DNA of 64,000 bases from RPQJ01 sp963707145 (GCA_963707145.1 CAVPOQ010000007.1:1-64000); one strand, 5' to 3'. Shown: positions 36,366 through 46,341, counted from the first letter of the stretch. The notes: generated by a model not told the origin, from the sequence alone. Program-made: numbers and translations.

Positions 36366-37841
36366 ATGCGCCCGGTTGTGGCAATCGCACGGCGTCGCCG
36401 TGCCCACCTTACGGGTTCGTTGCTGCTCGCGTGCGTCGCCAGCATCGGGTGCCTCCTTGCCGTGCCAGTCGGCTCACAGCCGACGACGGATGCCGCGTCG
36501 AGCTCCTCGGCTCTGATCACCCGCGGCCAGCAATTGATGGAACAAGGCAATGCGCAGGGGGCCCTGCCGCTGTTCCAACAGGCGACCGTCGCGGATCCGC
36601 GCGATGGCCTTGCGCTCCACCTGGTCGGCGAGGCCCTGCGCCGGCTCGACCGCGCGGACGAAGCGCTGGTGGCATTCGAGCGTTCGCAGGCCATCCAGGA
36701 AACGGCGATGAATCACCTCGGGATGATCCACATCTACGAGGCGAGGGGTGATTACGAGCGGGCTCTGCAGCACGGCCGACGGTGGACCGAGCTGGAGCCA
36801 ACGAGCCCGGTCGCATACGCGGTCATGGGGCGAAACCTCTACGAACTGTCGCGATGGGATGAGGCGATAGCGGCACTGAGCCGCTCGAACTCGCTGCAGG
36901 ACTCCACCTGGGTGCGGCTCTGGCTCGGTCATGCTTACGCCGGCAAGCGGGACTACCGGCAGGCAATTGCCGCCTACCAGCTGAGCCTTGCGATGCCGGA
37001 TGACTGCAATTGCGCCACGCCGGCCCGGGTTGGCATCGCGAACGCCCAGTACGCGCTCGGCGATCAGGAAGCGGCCGTCGAGTGGCTGGACAAGGCGATC
37101 GCGGGCACGGCAGATCCCGGCGAGCAGAAGTCGCTCGGCACATTGCATGCGATGTTCATGCTGTCGCACGGCGACTATCGGCAGGCTGCGGCCGACCTCC
37201 GGGACGTTCACCGGATCGGCGTGTTCGATCTGCGGCCCGTCGAGCAGGGCTTTGAAGTCGGGATACCCTACCAGGGCGGGCCCGCGGAGCTCGCCGGGCT
37301 GCAGAGCGGCGATGTGCTGGTGGAATTCGATGGTAAGCCAGTGCGGGGCGTCGCGGGGCGCGAGTTCCTGCAGTGGCTGGAGCGGATTCCAGTGGGCGAT
37401 ATCGTTACGGTCGGCCTGCTCCGCGATGGCACGGCGCTGACCCGGCGCGTGGTGGTCGGGGTGACGCCGGACCTTCCGCAGCGCACGGCGCAGGCCAATG
37501 CGCAGTTCCAGGAACCTGCGCTGCGGATCAAGGAGGTGAAGGTCACACCCTCGGTGATGAGCGTGGGCCAGCCGTTCAGTCTGCAAGTGGCCTACACCGC
37601 CACCAATCCGGCCGGCAGTGCGGGCAAGGCGGCAGTGAGCCTGAGCTTTTCGATTCTGTCGGGCGGAAGCACGCTGCTGGACGTGCCGGCGGAGATCGTG
37701 GAATCGGAGAGCGGCCAGCCGTGGAAGATCACCAAGTCGCTGACCGCGACGAACACTCCCGGCAGCTACTCGATCCGAATTCGCCTGGCGCTCGGCGCGT
37801 CGGTCGTCACGCGCGAGGTGACGTTCGACATCGAGCGCTGA
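36366..37841 (+). CDS. Exported TPR-PDZ protein
   Basis: A 491-residue protein: signal region (LTGSLLLACVASIGCLLAVPVGSQ), five or so TPR units (LMEQGNAQGALPLFQQATV through YRQAIAAYQLSLAMP), a PDZ domain (about 295-370, GGPAELAGLQSGDVLVEFDGKPV) and a C-terminal beta domain (KVTPSVMSVGQPFSLQVAY). It would act in the periplasm as a scaffold. It is 17 bases upstream of the 1117-residue gene on the same strand, so the two probably form an operon. Confidence 0.75.
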   Translation: MRPVVAIARRRRAHLTGSLLLACVASIGCLLAVPVGSQPTTDAASSSSALITRGQQLMEQGNAQGALPLFQQATVADPRDGLALHLVGEALRRLDRADEALVAFERSQAIQETAMNHLGMIHIYEARGDYERALQHGRRWTELEPTSPVAYAVMGRNLYELSRWDEAIAALSRSNSLQDSTWVRLWLGHAYAGKRDYRQAIAAYQLSLAMPDDCNCATPARVGIANAQYALGDQEAAVEWLDKAIAGTADPGEQKSLGTLHAMFMLSHGDYRQAAADLRDVHRIGVFDLRPVEQGFEVGIPYQGGPAELAGLQSGDVLVEFDGKPVRGVAGREFLQWLERIPVGDIVTVGLLRDGTALTRRVVVGVTPDLPQRTAQANAQFQEPALRIKEVKVTPSVMSVGQPFSLQVAYTATNPAGSAGKAAVSLSFSILSGGSTLLDVPAEIVESESGQPWKITKSLTATNTPGSYSIRIRLALGASVVTREVTFDIER

Positions 37842-37858
37842 GCGGGCTGGAGGAATTC

Positions 37859-40800
37859 ATGCGTTCGTGGCTCATGCCGCTTGTCCTCACCGCGCTGCTG
37901 CTCGGCAACGCCCATGTCGCGGATGCGCAGCAGAGCCCGTCCGCGGATCAGGAGCGGGCAGTTCGCATTGAAGCCCGCTTCGTCGATGTCGCCCGCTACC
38001 GCGAAGCGGGGCGCTTCGACGCCTGCCTCGATTCGCTCAGTGACATCATCACGCTGGCGAATGTCCGCGACCGATCCGGTCAGAAAAACGACGCCGCGCT
38101 GGCCCGGGCCGAAAAAGAGGTTGTGTGGTTGCGCTCCATGATCGCCGGGCAGGCCGCTTCCCAGGTGCGGCTGGTGCAGGGTCTGCACGGGGAAATCGAC
38201 GCAACCGCGAACGCGTTCCTGCCGATGGCGACCATGGTCGCGACCTGGCAGCAGCCGGATCGCGGCACCATGCTCGCCAGCGTGTCCACGGGCATCGAGA
38301 AGGCCCAGGCGTTCCTCCTGCAGCAGGGCTTTGCGAACGATCGTGTCACGGCGCTGGTGGGCTTGAAGCGCAACCGCGAGCGTGCCACGCAGCTGGCGGA
38401 TCAGGTCTGCCGGGCCCGGAGCCGCGACGCCCTCGGCAACGCCATCGACGCGATCGCCGCCGAGTCCCGGCAGGCTGACGATGTCATCCAGGAGGTGGAG
38501 CGCTGGGGTGACGCCCGGTTCGGGCGACCGCCCGATAGCCCCGTGAGCACGCAGAACCTGGCGTCGCTGGGAGAAGGGCTCCGCGGGCTCGAGACGTATT
38601 CCGCAACGCTTGACCCGATGATCGCGGAATACGAGAAGACCCGCGCGCAGCGCCGCCGGGAACTGGAAGGAGCGTTGGCTACGCTGCGGACGCAGGTCGA
38701 ACGACTCGACAGCGAACAGCAGCGGCTCGAGCTGCTGCTGCGTGACTATCGGCGCTGCGGGGAATTAGGACAGCTTGGCGAGGACCACTCGTTCGAATGG
38801 CAACGGGCCGCTCCCCGCACTGGCGTTGCAGAGGCGCGCGGCCGCATCGCGGATCTCGAGAAGACGCTCGCCGGCCTGCAGCAGTGGGATGGGACGGGAG
38901 CGCGCAGCGCTGTCGGTCGGACCCAGGCGGACATCGCGCGATTGCAGGTGCCGTGGAGCGAGGTGAACAGGATCGTCGCCGAAACCGACGCCGCCGTCCC
39001 GTTCGCCAAGACCGACGCGTACGAAGTCCAGCGAGCACGGGATCGCGCCGACGAATGCCTGCGCACGATCGGTTCGCGGGCCGCGGCGCCCGCGGCCGCA
39101 GCGAGCGCGCCGCGGCCAGAGTCGCCCGCGGCCGCGGCAGCCCCGATCGCCGCGGCCGCGCAGGATCCGACGACTGACGCCGCCGGGACGTCGCTCGTCC
39201 GGCCCGCGCAGAGCGTGGCGCCCGCAGCGGCTGCCGTGGCCGCGCCCCCGGTTTCCGCCGTGACGCCGCCGCCCGTCAATCCGAACGTGGCCGGTGGTCT
39301 CAAGATCCAGGGACCCACGACACGCATCGGCGTCGGGCAACGTGTGCAGTTCGTCGCCACCGACCATGGCAATCGTCCCTACACCAAGGTGACCTGGAGC
39401 AGCTTCGACGACGAACTGCTGTCGCTCGACGCGCAGGGCTGGGCCACCGGGCTCAAGCCCGGGGCGTTGCAGATCCAGGCGCTGCTCGAGGATGAGCGGG
39501 TTGCGACTCTCAGCGTCGAGGTGGTCGAGCGCCCGGGGGCCGCGCTCGCGCCGGTGCCACCCGTCGTGCCGGCAACCCCCGGCCCAGCTGACCAAGCGGC
39601 GGGGTTCCACGTGGGTGCGACGCAGGCCGAGCCTGCGAGTGAGCCCGAGAACACGGCCGCACCTGAGCAGATGAGCGCTCCGGTCACGCCGGCGACCGAT
39701 ACTCATCGTGGCGGTGCGAGTCTGCTCGGCGTCGAGACGCCGGCCGCGCCAGCAGCCGCCGGGGCGCCGAGCGGCGCGGGATTTGCGGTTGGCGCGACCA
39801 CTGTGGGCCGTGACTCGACGCAGCCGCCGCCGCAAGCCGGTGGCGGACAGCCGGGGGGCGGTGGCAGCGGCGGTGGCAGTCCGCCGCGCGGGTCGCAACC
39901 GCCCGGGCCTCCGCAGACGCGCGCGGTCGCGGGTCAACCCGCCGCGTACCACATCTTTGCCACCGGCTCGCGCCTCGGCTGGGCTTCCGGACTCGGCCAG
40001 TATTCCATCGGGCCGGCCGATGGTTCGATCATCGAGCACCTGCAGGTCGCCGGCGACCACGTCCTGTGGGCGAACCGCGAAAGCTATCCGCCGGTCAAGG
40101 CCTGGCCGAACTGGACTGCAAACCGTGCGGAGATGCGCTCCTGGGCCGACGGACTGGTCCGCGATCCACGCAATGAGACGCGCCGGCAGATTTCGATCAG
40201 CGCCAACAGCCGCGCGGCCACGCTCGCCGACGAGTTGCGCTACCAGACGATGGGGACCGTGGAACACGTGGCGACCTGCGACGCCGCGTACATGAGTCTT
40301 GGCTATGAACTCGGCTACGCCCAGCAGGTGCTCGGGATCGCCGACGAGGCGGCGCGCAACGGCGACGCTGCGCTCGCGCAGCAGGCGCAGCGGGATGGCA
40401 TGAGCCACCTGCAGAACTCGCTGCGAATCCTCGCCGAGTACGAGCGCACCGGGCACCTCACCGGTCGCTGCGCGGACCTGCGCGATGTGCGCACACGGCT
40501 CGATGCGATCTGGCGCGCGCAGAGTGGCGAACTGTCGGGGCAGTCAAGCGCGACGACGGCGGCGTGGACACTCGCGCTCGAGCGCATCGTGGCGCTGCGG
40601 GGTGGACAGCCGGGCGCGGTGGTGCAAAGTCCGCCGCCGACCCCGGCGGCTCGACCGGCGGGCGGTCAGACTCAGACTCTTGGACAGGGGCTGGATCCAG
40701 GGGAACTCGAGGGCACGTGGTTCGAATGCGGAAAGGAATGGCTTGGCAGTGACGAAGGGAGACCGGACAGTCCGCCGAGGTCCGCAGGGGTGTTGCGCTG

Positions 40801-41212
40801 TGTGCGGGAGGGCCAGCGTCATTCGGCGAGCGGACTCAAGGAAGGCGGGCTCATGGTGCGGTTCACCAGGAACGGCACCCAGTATGTCGGTCGAGAAGCC
40901 GGCGATTCCAGCAAGCCATGGTCCGTCCGGGATGCCTTTAGTGGCTTCGCATTCGGGTATCAACCAGCGGCCGAAGTGTTCCGCCTGACGCGCACCGTGT
41001 CGGGTACCTACGAGGGCGAGGTGTTCGACTGTCCAGGCTGCATTCCCGGCGACCGAAACGAAGGGAAGTGGGTCTCCACGCGCATGGTCGTGGAGGGCGA
41101 TGTCGCACGCGAGTACTACTACGCGCACGGAGGTTCCACGGGGATCAAGGTCTACTGGGTCCGCGCAAGCCCGCTGCAGCAGGCACCGTCGAGCGAGCGA
41201 CCGGCTCCTTGA
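37859..41212 (+). CDS. Large exported protein with coiled coil and BIG2-like domain
   Basis: An 1117-residue protein with a signal peptide (MRSWLMPLVLTALLLGNAHV...ADAQQ). Its N-terminal half is helical with coiled coils (MIAEYEKTRAQRRRELEGAL and following). A bacterial Ig-like (BIG2) domain lies at about 475-560 (RIGVGQRVQFVATDHGNRPY, GWATGLKPGALQIQA). Long Ala/Pro/Gly-rich linkers and a second globular half follow, the latter with helices and a C-terminal beta region containing WFECGKEW and VFDCPGCIPGDRNEG, where the Cys residues may pair. No close family is recognised. Paired with the TPR-PDZ gene upstream. Confidence 0.65.
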   Translation: MRSWLMPLVLTALLLGNAHVADAQQSPSADQERAVRIEARFVDVARYREAGRFDACLDSLSDIITLANVRDRSGQKNDAALARAEKEVVWLRSMIAGQAASQVRLVQGLHGEIDATANAFLPMATMVATWQQPDRGTMLASVSTGIEKAQAFLLQQGFANDRVTALVGLKRNRERATQLADQVCRARSRDALGNAIDAIAAESRQADDVIQEVERWGDARFGRPPDSPVSTQNLASLGEGLRGLETYSATLDPMIAEYEKTRAQRRRELEGALATLRTQVERLDSEQQRLELLLRDYRRCGELGQLGEDHSFEWQRAAPRTGVAEARGRIADLEKTLAGLQQWDGTGARSAVGRTQADIARLQVPWSEVNRIVAETDAAVPFAKTDAYEVQRARDRADECLRTIGSRAAAPAAAASAPRPESPAAAAAPIAAAAQDPTTDAAGTSLVRPAQSVAPAAAAVAAPPVSAVTPPPVNPNVAGGLKIQGPTTRIGVGQRVQFVATDHGNRPYTKVTWSSFDDELLSLDAQGWATGLKPGALQIQALLEDERVATLSVEVVERPGAALAPVPPVVPATPGPADQAAGFHVGATQAEPASEPENTAAPEQMSAPVTPATDTHRGGASLLGVETPAAPAAAGAPSGAGFAVGATTVGRDSTQPPPQAGGGQPGGGGSGGGSPPRGSQPPGPPQTRAVAGQPAAYHIFATGSRLGWASGLGQYSIGPADGSIIEHLQVAGDHVLWANRESYPPVKAWPNWTANRAEMRSWADGLVRDPRNETRRQISISANSRAATLADELRYQTMGTVEHVATCDAAYMSLGYELGYAQQVLGIADEAARNGDAALAQQAQRDGMSHLQNSLRILAEYERTGHLTGRCADLRDVRTRLDAIWRAQSGELSGQSSATTAAWTLALERIVALRGGQPGAVVQSPPPTPAARPAGGQTQTLGQGLDPGELEGTWFECGKEWLGSDEGRPDSPPRSAGVLRCVREGQRHSASGLKEGGLMVRFTRNGTQYVGREAGDSSKPWSVRDAFSGFAFGYQPAAEVFRLTRTVSGTYEGEVFDCPGCIPGDRNEGKWVSTRMVVEGDVAREYYYAHGGSTGIKVYWVRASPLQQAPSSERPAP

Positions 41213-41327
41213 GCCGAACCCCTGTCAGCCACTGGCCGCGGACGGTGCCGTGTTCCTGCGCGTCTGGCAGGCGCCACCGACAAACAGGTCTCGATCATTG
41301 AAGACTTGATCGCTCGCGGCGCGGCGC

Positions 41328-42012
41328 ATGACGACGTCATTCATAGGCATTGATCTCGCCTGGGCGGTCGACCGCAACCACACGGGCATCGTGGTGCTGC
41401 GAGGTGATGAGCGCGGTGCGCGATTCGTGACTGCGTCCAACGCCATCACGTCGCCGGCCGGGGTTGTGGGATTCGTTCAGGAGCACGGCAGCGAGTCGAC
41501 GGTGGTCGCCGTAGCCCGCGGGAGTCCGCCTGGTCGAGGCACTGGCAAAGATCAGCATCTTTCATGACTTTGAGATCCAGACTGCCCGGCAGCGGCCGGG
41601 CCGCTGGATGTTCGAGGTTTACCCGCATCCGGCGATGGTCGTGCTGTTCGGACTGAAGCAGATCATCAAGTACAAGAAGGATTCGGTGGCCAAGAAGCGC
41701 AGCGGACTTGAGGAACTGCGGCGTCACTTGCGGGCGCTGACCGAGGGTTCGCGAGGGCTGATCGGCACTCCGGAGCTGCACGACCCGCTGAGCCGGGACC
41801 TTCTGGATCTGATGGGTAAAGCGCTCAAGCGCTACGAAGACATGCTCGATGCGCTTCTCTGCGCGTATCTCGCCTGGCACTGCTGGTGGTGGGGTAAGGC
41901 GCGTAACGAGCAGATCGATGGTCCGGAGCGGTTGAGATGGCTCAAGGATCGTGACAGACATGAACACTGCTCAAGCGATGGTGCTGTTCGTTGCGAACCC
42001 GGGTGGCCATGA
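41328..42012 (+). pseudogene. Broken DUF429 (RNase H-fold) gene
   Basis: The start MTTSFIGIDLAWAVDRNHTG and the later MFEVYPHPAMVVLFGLKQII, KYKK and AKKRSGLEELRRHL are characteristic of DUF429 proteins, predicted nucleases with an RNase H-like fold. The middle is missing: after STVVAV the frame passes directly to VEALAKISIFHDF in another phase. This removes the usual APLVVPN-type segment and about 80 residues. The deletion and frame change mark it as a pseudogene. Confidence 0.75.
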
Positions 42013-42107
42013 TGGACGATCGCTGCCCCGTGCACCGGGCCAAGCCCCTGGCGATGCGAGTCGCCGCGATCCGCTCCCAGCAGAGGCAACGCCCGCGCGA
42101 CGGTCCT

Positions 42108-43670
42108 TCACTTCAGCAGACGATAGTCACTCAAGCGGAACCACTTGCGGGAAAGGACGAACCCGGTCACCGGTTCCGGGGAGAGACTGGTGACCTCTTC
42201 GGTCATGTTTCTCCGGTAAAAGGCCGTGCAGGTGGCATTCTGCCAGACCGTCTTCTGCATCTTTCGTCGCATGCCGGCGACGTATGCGGCCTGAAGGTCG
42301 GGTCTGGCATCGATGGCCTTGATGCTCGCGTCCCGCTTTACGGCGCAGATGGCCTGAACGATGTAATCGGTCGCCGCTTCCATATAGGAAATCTGCGAGC
42401 TGTGTCCGGTGCCGGTGTTCGGGCCGTTCACCTTGAAATAGTTGGGGTAACCGGAGACGGTGATGCCCTTGTAGGAGACCGTCGCCTTTTCCCATTCGCT
42501 GTTGAGGTTGCGGCCCCCCAGCCCGTGCACCTGAAACGTCAACGCCTTCTTCATGTCCGAATAAGCGAAGTAGCCCGTGGCGTAGACGATGACGTCGAGC
42601 GGGATATCCCTGCCATCCTTCGTCCGGATGCCCTGGGGCGTGATGCACTCAATCCCGCTGATATCCACATCGACATTGTCGCGGGACAGCGCGGGGAGAT
42701 AGGTGTTGGTCGGTATCAGCCGCCGGCAGCCCAATTCGTAGTCGGGCATCATGTGCTGCCGCACCTTGTCGTCCTTGATGTACGTGTCCAGATGCGTCTT
42801 CAATCGTCTCCGGTAGTGGTCCTTCATGAGCCGACTGATCGCCGATATGCCCGGATAGCGGCGGAAGGCGATGAACCGGATGTCATAGAACGTAAAGACC
42901 AGCAGACGGATGATGTGCCGTATGCCCGGCAGCGTTCGAACGTAGCGCTCGACGGCACCGTAATGCCGGTCCGAGCGCGGGAGTATCCACTGCGCCTTGC
43001 CCATGAACAGGGTCAACCGGGATACCTTGCCGGCAATGGCCGGCACGATCTGGGCTGCTGAACATCCCGAGCCGATCACTCCGACACGTTTTCCCTCATA
43101 GATCACGGAGTGATCCCAGTGCCCGGAGTGGAATATCGATCCTTGGAAGGTTTCCGCGCCCTTGATCCTGGGAGTGTGCGGGTTCGCCAGCACTCCGCTG
43201 GCATCGATCACGAAGCGGGCGGTATATCGCTCGCCCGACTCGGTCTCCACATGCCAGAGGAGTTCGCGCTCGTCAAAAGCGAGCCTGGTCACCGTCTGGT
43301 TCGTACGGGCGTACTTTCGCAAGCCGAACCGGTCGATGATGTGGTTCGTGTAGGCGAGCAATTCGCTCTGTGGGGCGAAGGATTTGTTGAACGGAAAGGG
43401 AATGAACGAGATGCAATAGAGGCTGGTGGGAACGTCCACCTCTGCGCCGGGATATGTGTTGACCTGCCAGGTGCCGCCCAGCTCGGAACTTCTTTCCAGC
43501 AGGACAAAGTCGTTGCATCGATTCTTCTGCAATCGGATGGCTGCCAACAGACCGGAGAATCCGGTCCCGATGATCACGGTCTCGACCTGTCGAGGCTGCA
43601 TCGGGGTCCCGGTGTGCGCAGAGTTCTCGGTCGAGGCGGCTTGCTCCGATGCGCTCATCTTCAGGCTCAT
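42108..43670 (-). CDS. Flavin monooxygenase, Baeyer-Villiger type
   Basis: A 520-residue flavoenzyme with an FAD Rossmann motif (VIIGTGFSGLLAAIRL), GGTWQVNTYPGAEVD, the Baeyer-Villiger fingerprint FQGSIFHSGHWDH, the NADPH site VIGSGCSAAQIVP and the late VYATGY. It would insert oxygen next to a carbonyl using NADPH and O2; the substrate is unknown. ATG 43670 is listed, though ATG 43658 is also possible. The nitroreductase gene upstream on the same strand ends 89 bases before it. Confidence 0.88.
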   Translation of the reverse strand: MSLKMSASEQAASTENSAHTGTPMQPRQVETVIIGTGFSGLLAAIRLQKNRCNDFVLLERSSELGGTWQVNTYPGAEVDVPTSLYCISFIPFPFNKSFAPQSELLAYTNHIIDRFGLRKYARTNQTVTRLAFDERELLWHVETESGERYTARFVIDASGVLANPHTPRIKGAETFQGSIFHSGHWDHSVIYEGKRVGVIGSGCSAAQIVPAIAGKVSRLTLFMGKAQWILPRSDRHYGAVERYVRTLPGIRHIIRLLVFTFYDIRFIAFRRYPGISAISRLMKDHYRRRLKTHLDTYIKDDKVRQHMMPDYELGCRRLIPTNTYLPALSRDNVDVDISGIECITPQGIRTKDGRDIPLDVIVYATGYFAYSDMKKALTFQVHGLGGRNLNSEWEKATVSYKGITVSGYPNYFKVNGPNTGTGHSSQISYMEAATDYIVQAICAVKRDASIKAIDARPDLQAAYVAGMRRKMQKTVWQNATCTAFYRRNMTEEVTSLSPEPVTGFVLSRKWFRLSDYRLLK

Positions 43671-43759
43671 CCAATCCGTCGGTGGCCAACGTTCATGCCG
43701 AAATTGACCTTGCCCCCATTCCTGTACAGCTTGCAGTTAGAGACTGGCCAAGCGACGCG

Positions 43760-44404
43760 TCAGTGGCTCGGGTAGCCGACGGTCTGTGACAGCAGCACCT
43801 GCTGGTCGTGGGAGAGACCGAGCGCGTCGGCGATTGCCGAGCGATCGATCCAGGCGCGGATCACGGTGGCGAGACCGTTGCCTGCCGCATAGAGGTAGAC
43901 GTTCTGCGCGATGGCCCCCGCCGCCGCGGAAGCGTAGCTCTCGCGGCTGCCAACCGGCACCATCCGCATGCGCGAGTGATCCGCGACATAGACCAGATCG
44001 AGCGGGGCCTCGTCGACGAAATCCTGGTAACCCGTGACTCGTCGCAGGTCGCTCGCAGCGACGAGTTGCAGAGCGTGCTTGCGAGCGTCGTAGAGATAGG
44101 CGCCGTCGGGCAGCGCGACGTAGACGTCGATCTCCTGGGCGTTGAGGGCGGACGGCGCGGTCCGTCCGCCGTCGCGGCGGTTCACGCCGAAAGCCGCCCA
44201 CAACAGAGTCGAGAGGACGGGCAGCGGCAGCGGCTTCGGTGCGAACGCACGCGAGGAGCGGCGCTTCGCCAGCGCCTGCATGAGTGGCAGCCCGCCGCGC
44301 TTGTCGGGTGTGGGCAGCTTGATGACGGGGCGTGCATCGCCTTTCGCGGGCCGTGGTCGAAGCTGCCCCATCACGCCGAGGGCGAGTTTGGTCAGGGTGG
44401 TCAT
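43760..44404 (-). CDS. SagB-type nitroreductase family protein
   Basis: A 214-residue FMN oxidoreductase-like protein: KLPTPDKRGGLPLMQALAKR, RRSSRAFAPKPLPLPVLSTL, LLWAAFGVNRRDGGRTAPSA, YLYDARKHALQ and SAAAGAIAQNVYLYAAGNGL. This is the SagB/ThcOx-like nitroreductase layout, with FMN binding around RRSSR. ATG 44404 is chosen at the conserved start; upstream in-frame sequence is non-homologous. No azoline-peptide genes are adjacent, so a role in a RiPP pathway is unsupported. Confidence 0.82.
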   Translation of the reverse strand: MTTLTKLALGVMGQLRPRPAKGDARPVIKLPTPDKRGGLPLMQALAKRRSSRAFAPKPLPLPVLSTLLWAAFGVNRRDGGRTAPSALNAQEIDVYVALPDGAYLYDARKHALQLVAASDLRRVTGYQDFVDEAPLDLVYVADHSRMRMVPVGSRESYASAAAGAIAQNVYLYAAGNGLATVIRAWIDRSAIADALGLSHDQQVLLSQTVGYPSH

Positions 44405-44828
44405 GACGGGCCCCTTCGGCAGGAGACTTGCCGATCGACAGGTCTGGCGAAACCGGCACCAGTCTAGGTCCGGGGGCGGACGCGCGTTCGCGCGCGATTC
44501 GCAATGACGGTGTGCACTATTACCTAGCGCGGAGGGGGAAGTGAGGCCGGTCGCCCTCCGACCGGCGACAGCGCAGCTGAGCCAAAGGCCGTCTCCTCCG
44601 ACACGGCGGATTGGTCGGCCGTGGAAGACTGCAATGAGGCAACGGCTGCGGGTGCGACGACGCGATGCATGCGCGTACTCGGGCACCACCGGGCGCCGTC
44701 GGGCCGTATGCCGAATCGTGGCGTTGCGTGCCCGTCAGCGTGTGAGCCGCTCGGTGAGTCGGCAGGCGCGGTCGCGGGCGATGGTCGTCGAGCGCAGCGC
44801 GGGGCTGAAGGTAGGGACAGTCAGACAG
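44405..44828. other. 424-base stretch without a recognised gene
   Basis: The start-side leader of the nitroreductase gene occupies the first part. The rest is GC-rich, open in several frames by composition only, and shows no family resemblance, tRNA or repeat. I see nothing definite in it. Confidence 0.5.
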
Positions 44829-45512
44829 TCAATGGAGATCGTGTGCGACCTGCGTGGCGATCTGCGTCAACGCAACCGAGAGTTGGTCGTCAAGCAGCAC
44901 CGGCCCGCCGTCGTCACACCACTGCGACACCGGTCGTGGCGTGGCACGCTCCGCTAAGAGTCGCGAATACAGCGGAGAACGCGGTGTGTGCGGGTTCTGC
45001 GTGGGAGGTTCCGGCGCATACACCAGCAACGTGTAGTAGTCGATTCGTCCGCTGTCCGCAGCCTCCAGGCGCACATCCAAGCCGACTTCCAGGGCCAGCT
45101 CGTGCGCCAGACCACTTTCCCTCAGCCGGAGGATCCGCAGGACGGTCGTCAGTCGATAATCTCCGAGGTTGCCCGGTTCGGCAGCCTGGGCTGGAGGCGC
45201 GGACGCCTGGTCCTGCGTCGCGGCATCCGCACGCAGTGCGTTCGCGATGGCGGACGAGAAATCGGCAGCGACGTCGCGGTTCGCGACAGCCGCGGCAAGG
45301 CGCTCGAGACAAGGCTGAAAATCTGCACCACGCGCCTCTGCGCGGTGCTCGGCCGATGCCTGCCCCAGCAGCTTGCCGCCGATGGCGAGAAGGTTGAACA
45401 GCCCGATCGACTGCCCGTGCCGGAATGACCGCCCAAGGTGTGAACAGGCGTTGAAGTTGACCAGAATCCTGGCCCAACAGGCGTCGAAGACTGACCAGGG
45501 CTCAAGAGACAT
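44829..45512 (-). CDS. Hypothetical protein with start inside a repeat
   Basis: A 227-residue ORF from ATG 45512 with no recognised family. The C-terminal part looks protein-like (YRLTTVLRILRLRESGLAHE, ALEVGLDVRLEAADSGRIDY). The first 25 codons overlap the 155-bp diverged repeat at 45439-45593, so the native start may be later, or the gene may be a fusion created by the repeat. No signal peptide. Coding confidence is modest. Confidence 0.4.
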   Translation of the reverse strand: MSLEPWSVFDACWARILVNFNACSHLGRSFRHGQSIGLFNLLAIGGKLLGQASAEHRAEARGADFQPCLERLAAAVANRDVAADFSSAIANALRADAATQDQASAPPAQAAEPGNLGDYRLTTVLRILRLRESGLAHELALEVGLDVRLEAADSGRIDYYTLLVYAPEPPTQNPHTPRSPLYSRLLAERATPRPVSQWCDDGGPVLLDDQLSVALTQIATQVAHDLH

Positions 45513-45593
45513 TTCTCGATGAGAATCGAGAGCCTGTCCCACATTCGCACGGTCAACATTGGACGCCGGATGCTGGTCAATCCTCGACGCCGG
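45439..45593. repeat. 155-bp diverged direct repeat, copy A
   Basis: Matches 49619-49775 at roughly 80% by eye, including GCGTTGAAGT, ACTGACCAGGG, TTCTCGATGAGAATCG and TCCTCGACGC at the same spacing. On the minus strand it directly follows the stop of a transposase remnant, so it is probably the noncoding end of a degenerate insertion sequence. Confidence 0.65.
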
Positions 45594-45600
45594 TTTTCAG

Positions 45601-45740
45601 ATGAGGCGCATCTCGCCCTGGCAGCACGGGCATGAGAGCGGCCTGATCTCGTAGAGGCGGCCGAGCAGGCGGGCCCAGTGAATCGAGGCGCGCCGGCGGG
45701 TGGCGGGGGCGTGGGGGGTCGGGTAATTTGTTCATGGGGC
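45601..45740 (-). pseudogene. C-terminal remnant of a transposase
   Basis: Minus-strand reading gives RRRASIHWARLLGRLYEI, PLSCPCCQGEMRLI and a stop at 45601. The HWARLL...YE...PL-CPxC-G-MR-I ending is typical of a widespread transposase group (IS91-like or related) with a terminal zinc-ribbon-like CxxC. Only about 45 residues remain, so it is debris of an insertion. Confidence 0.55.
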
Positions 45741-45810
45741 GACTGCCTGTGCCCCCTGGTGGCCCGCTGGCCTGTACCATCAGCGGACAGACCTCTATGG
45801 AGTAGATGCC

Positions 45811-46341
45811 ATGACGACAAGACGCATTCTTATCACCGCTGCCGCACTGATGGCCCTGGCCGTGCCGCTGCAACCTGCGATGGCCGAGGCTGCGGTCGCG
45901 ACGACGAAGCAGGCTGACTTCCTGTTCGTCCAGACTGCGCGTGGCGTGAGCTTCGACAAGGCGACCAGCAAGCTGACCCTGCACGACGTCAGCCCGATCA
46001 CTCTTTTCTTCTCGGACCGGCCGGACCGCATCGCCGGCAACATGAAGACCACGGCGTTCGTGCCATTCTGGAGCACAGGCAAGGACAGTTTCCTGTCCGA
46101 CCCGCCCAATGCGGACGTCTCCATCCTGGAAGGCGCGTCGCTACGGCAGGTGGTGGTGGAGTTGCAGTCTCCGGCGCTTTCCGGCAACAACCTCACCTAT
46201 ACGGTCAAGGTGCTGCAGGGTGAACTGCCTACCAGCGGTGCCGAGGTGTCGGTGTTCATCGACGTCGTCGGCATGCCCCTGACTCCCGTCTCGGTTGCGG
46301 GCGTTGCGCGGCGCTCCTACGCGCGAGCCGTCATACGTTGA
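45811..46341 (+). CDS. Exported hypothetical protein
   Basis: A 176-residue protein with a signal peptide (MTTRRILITAAALMALAVPL...AMAEA). The mature domain is beta-rich (FLFVQTARGVSFDKATSKLT, SPITLFFSDRPDRIAGNM, VVVELQSPALSGNNLTYTVK). The FFSDRPDRIAG segment recurs in some uncharacterised periplasmic proteins, but I assign no function. ATG 45811 follows GGAGTAGATGCC. It stands alone next to transposase debris. Confidence 0.6.
   Translation: MTTRRILITAAALMALAVPLQPAMAEAAVATTKQADFLFVQTARGVSFDKATSKLTLHDVSPITLFFSDRPDRIAGNMKTTAFVPFWSTGKDSFLSDPPNADVSILEGASLRQVVVELQSPALSGNNLTYTVKVLQGELPTSGAEVSVFIDVVGMPLTPVSVAGVARRSYARAVIR

Noticed and set aside
36201..36407. Minus-strand ORF with ELLDTSPVQGYGC
   Set aside because: Looks protein-like in places but has no recognised family or start context and overlaps the next gene's start.
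43760..44404. RiPP (azoline peptide) cluster around the SagB-type gene
   Set aside because: No cyclodehydratase or precursor peptide gene was seen on either side.
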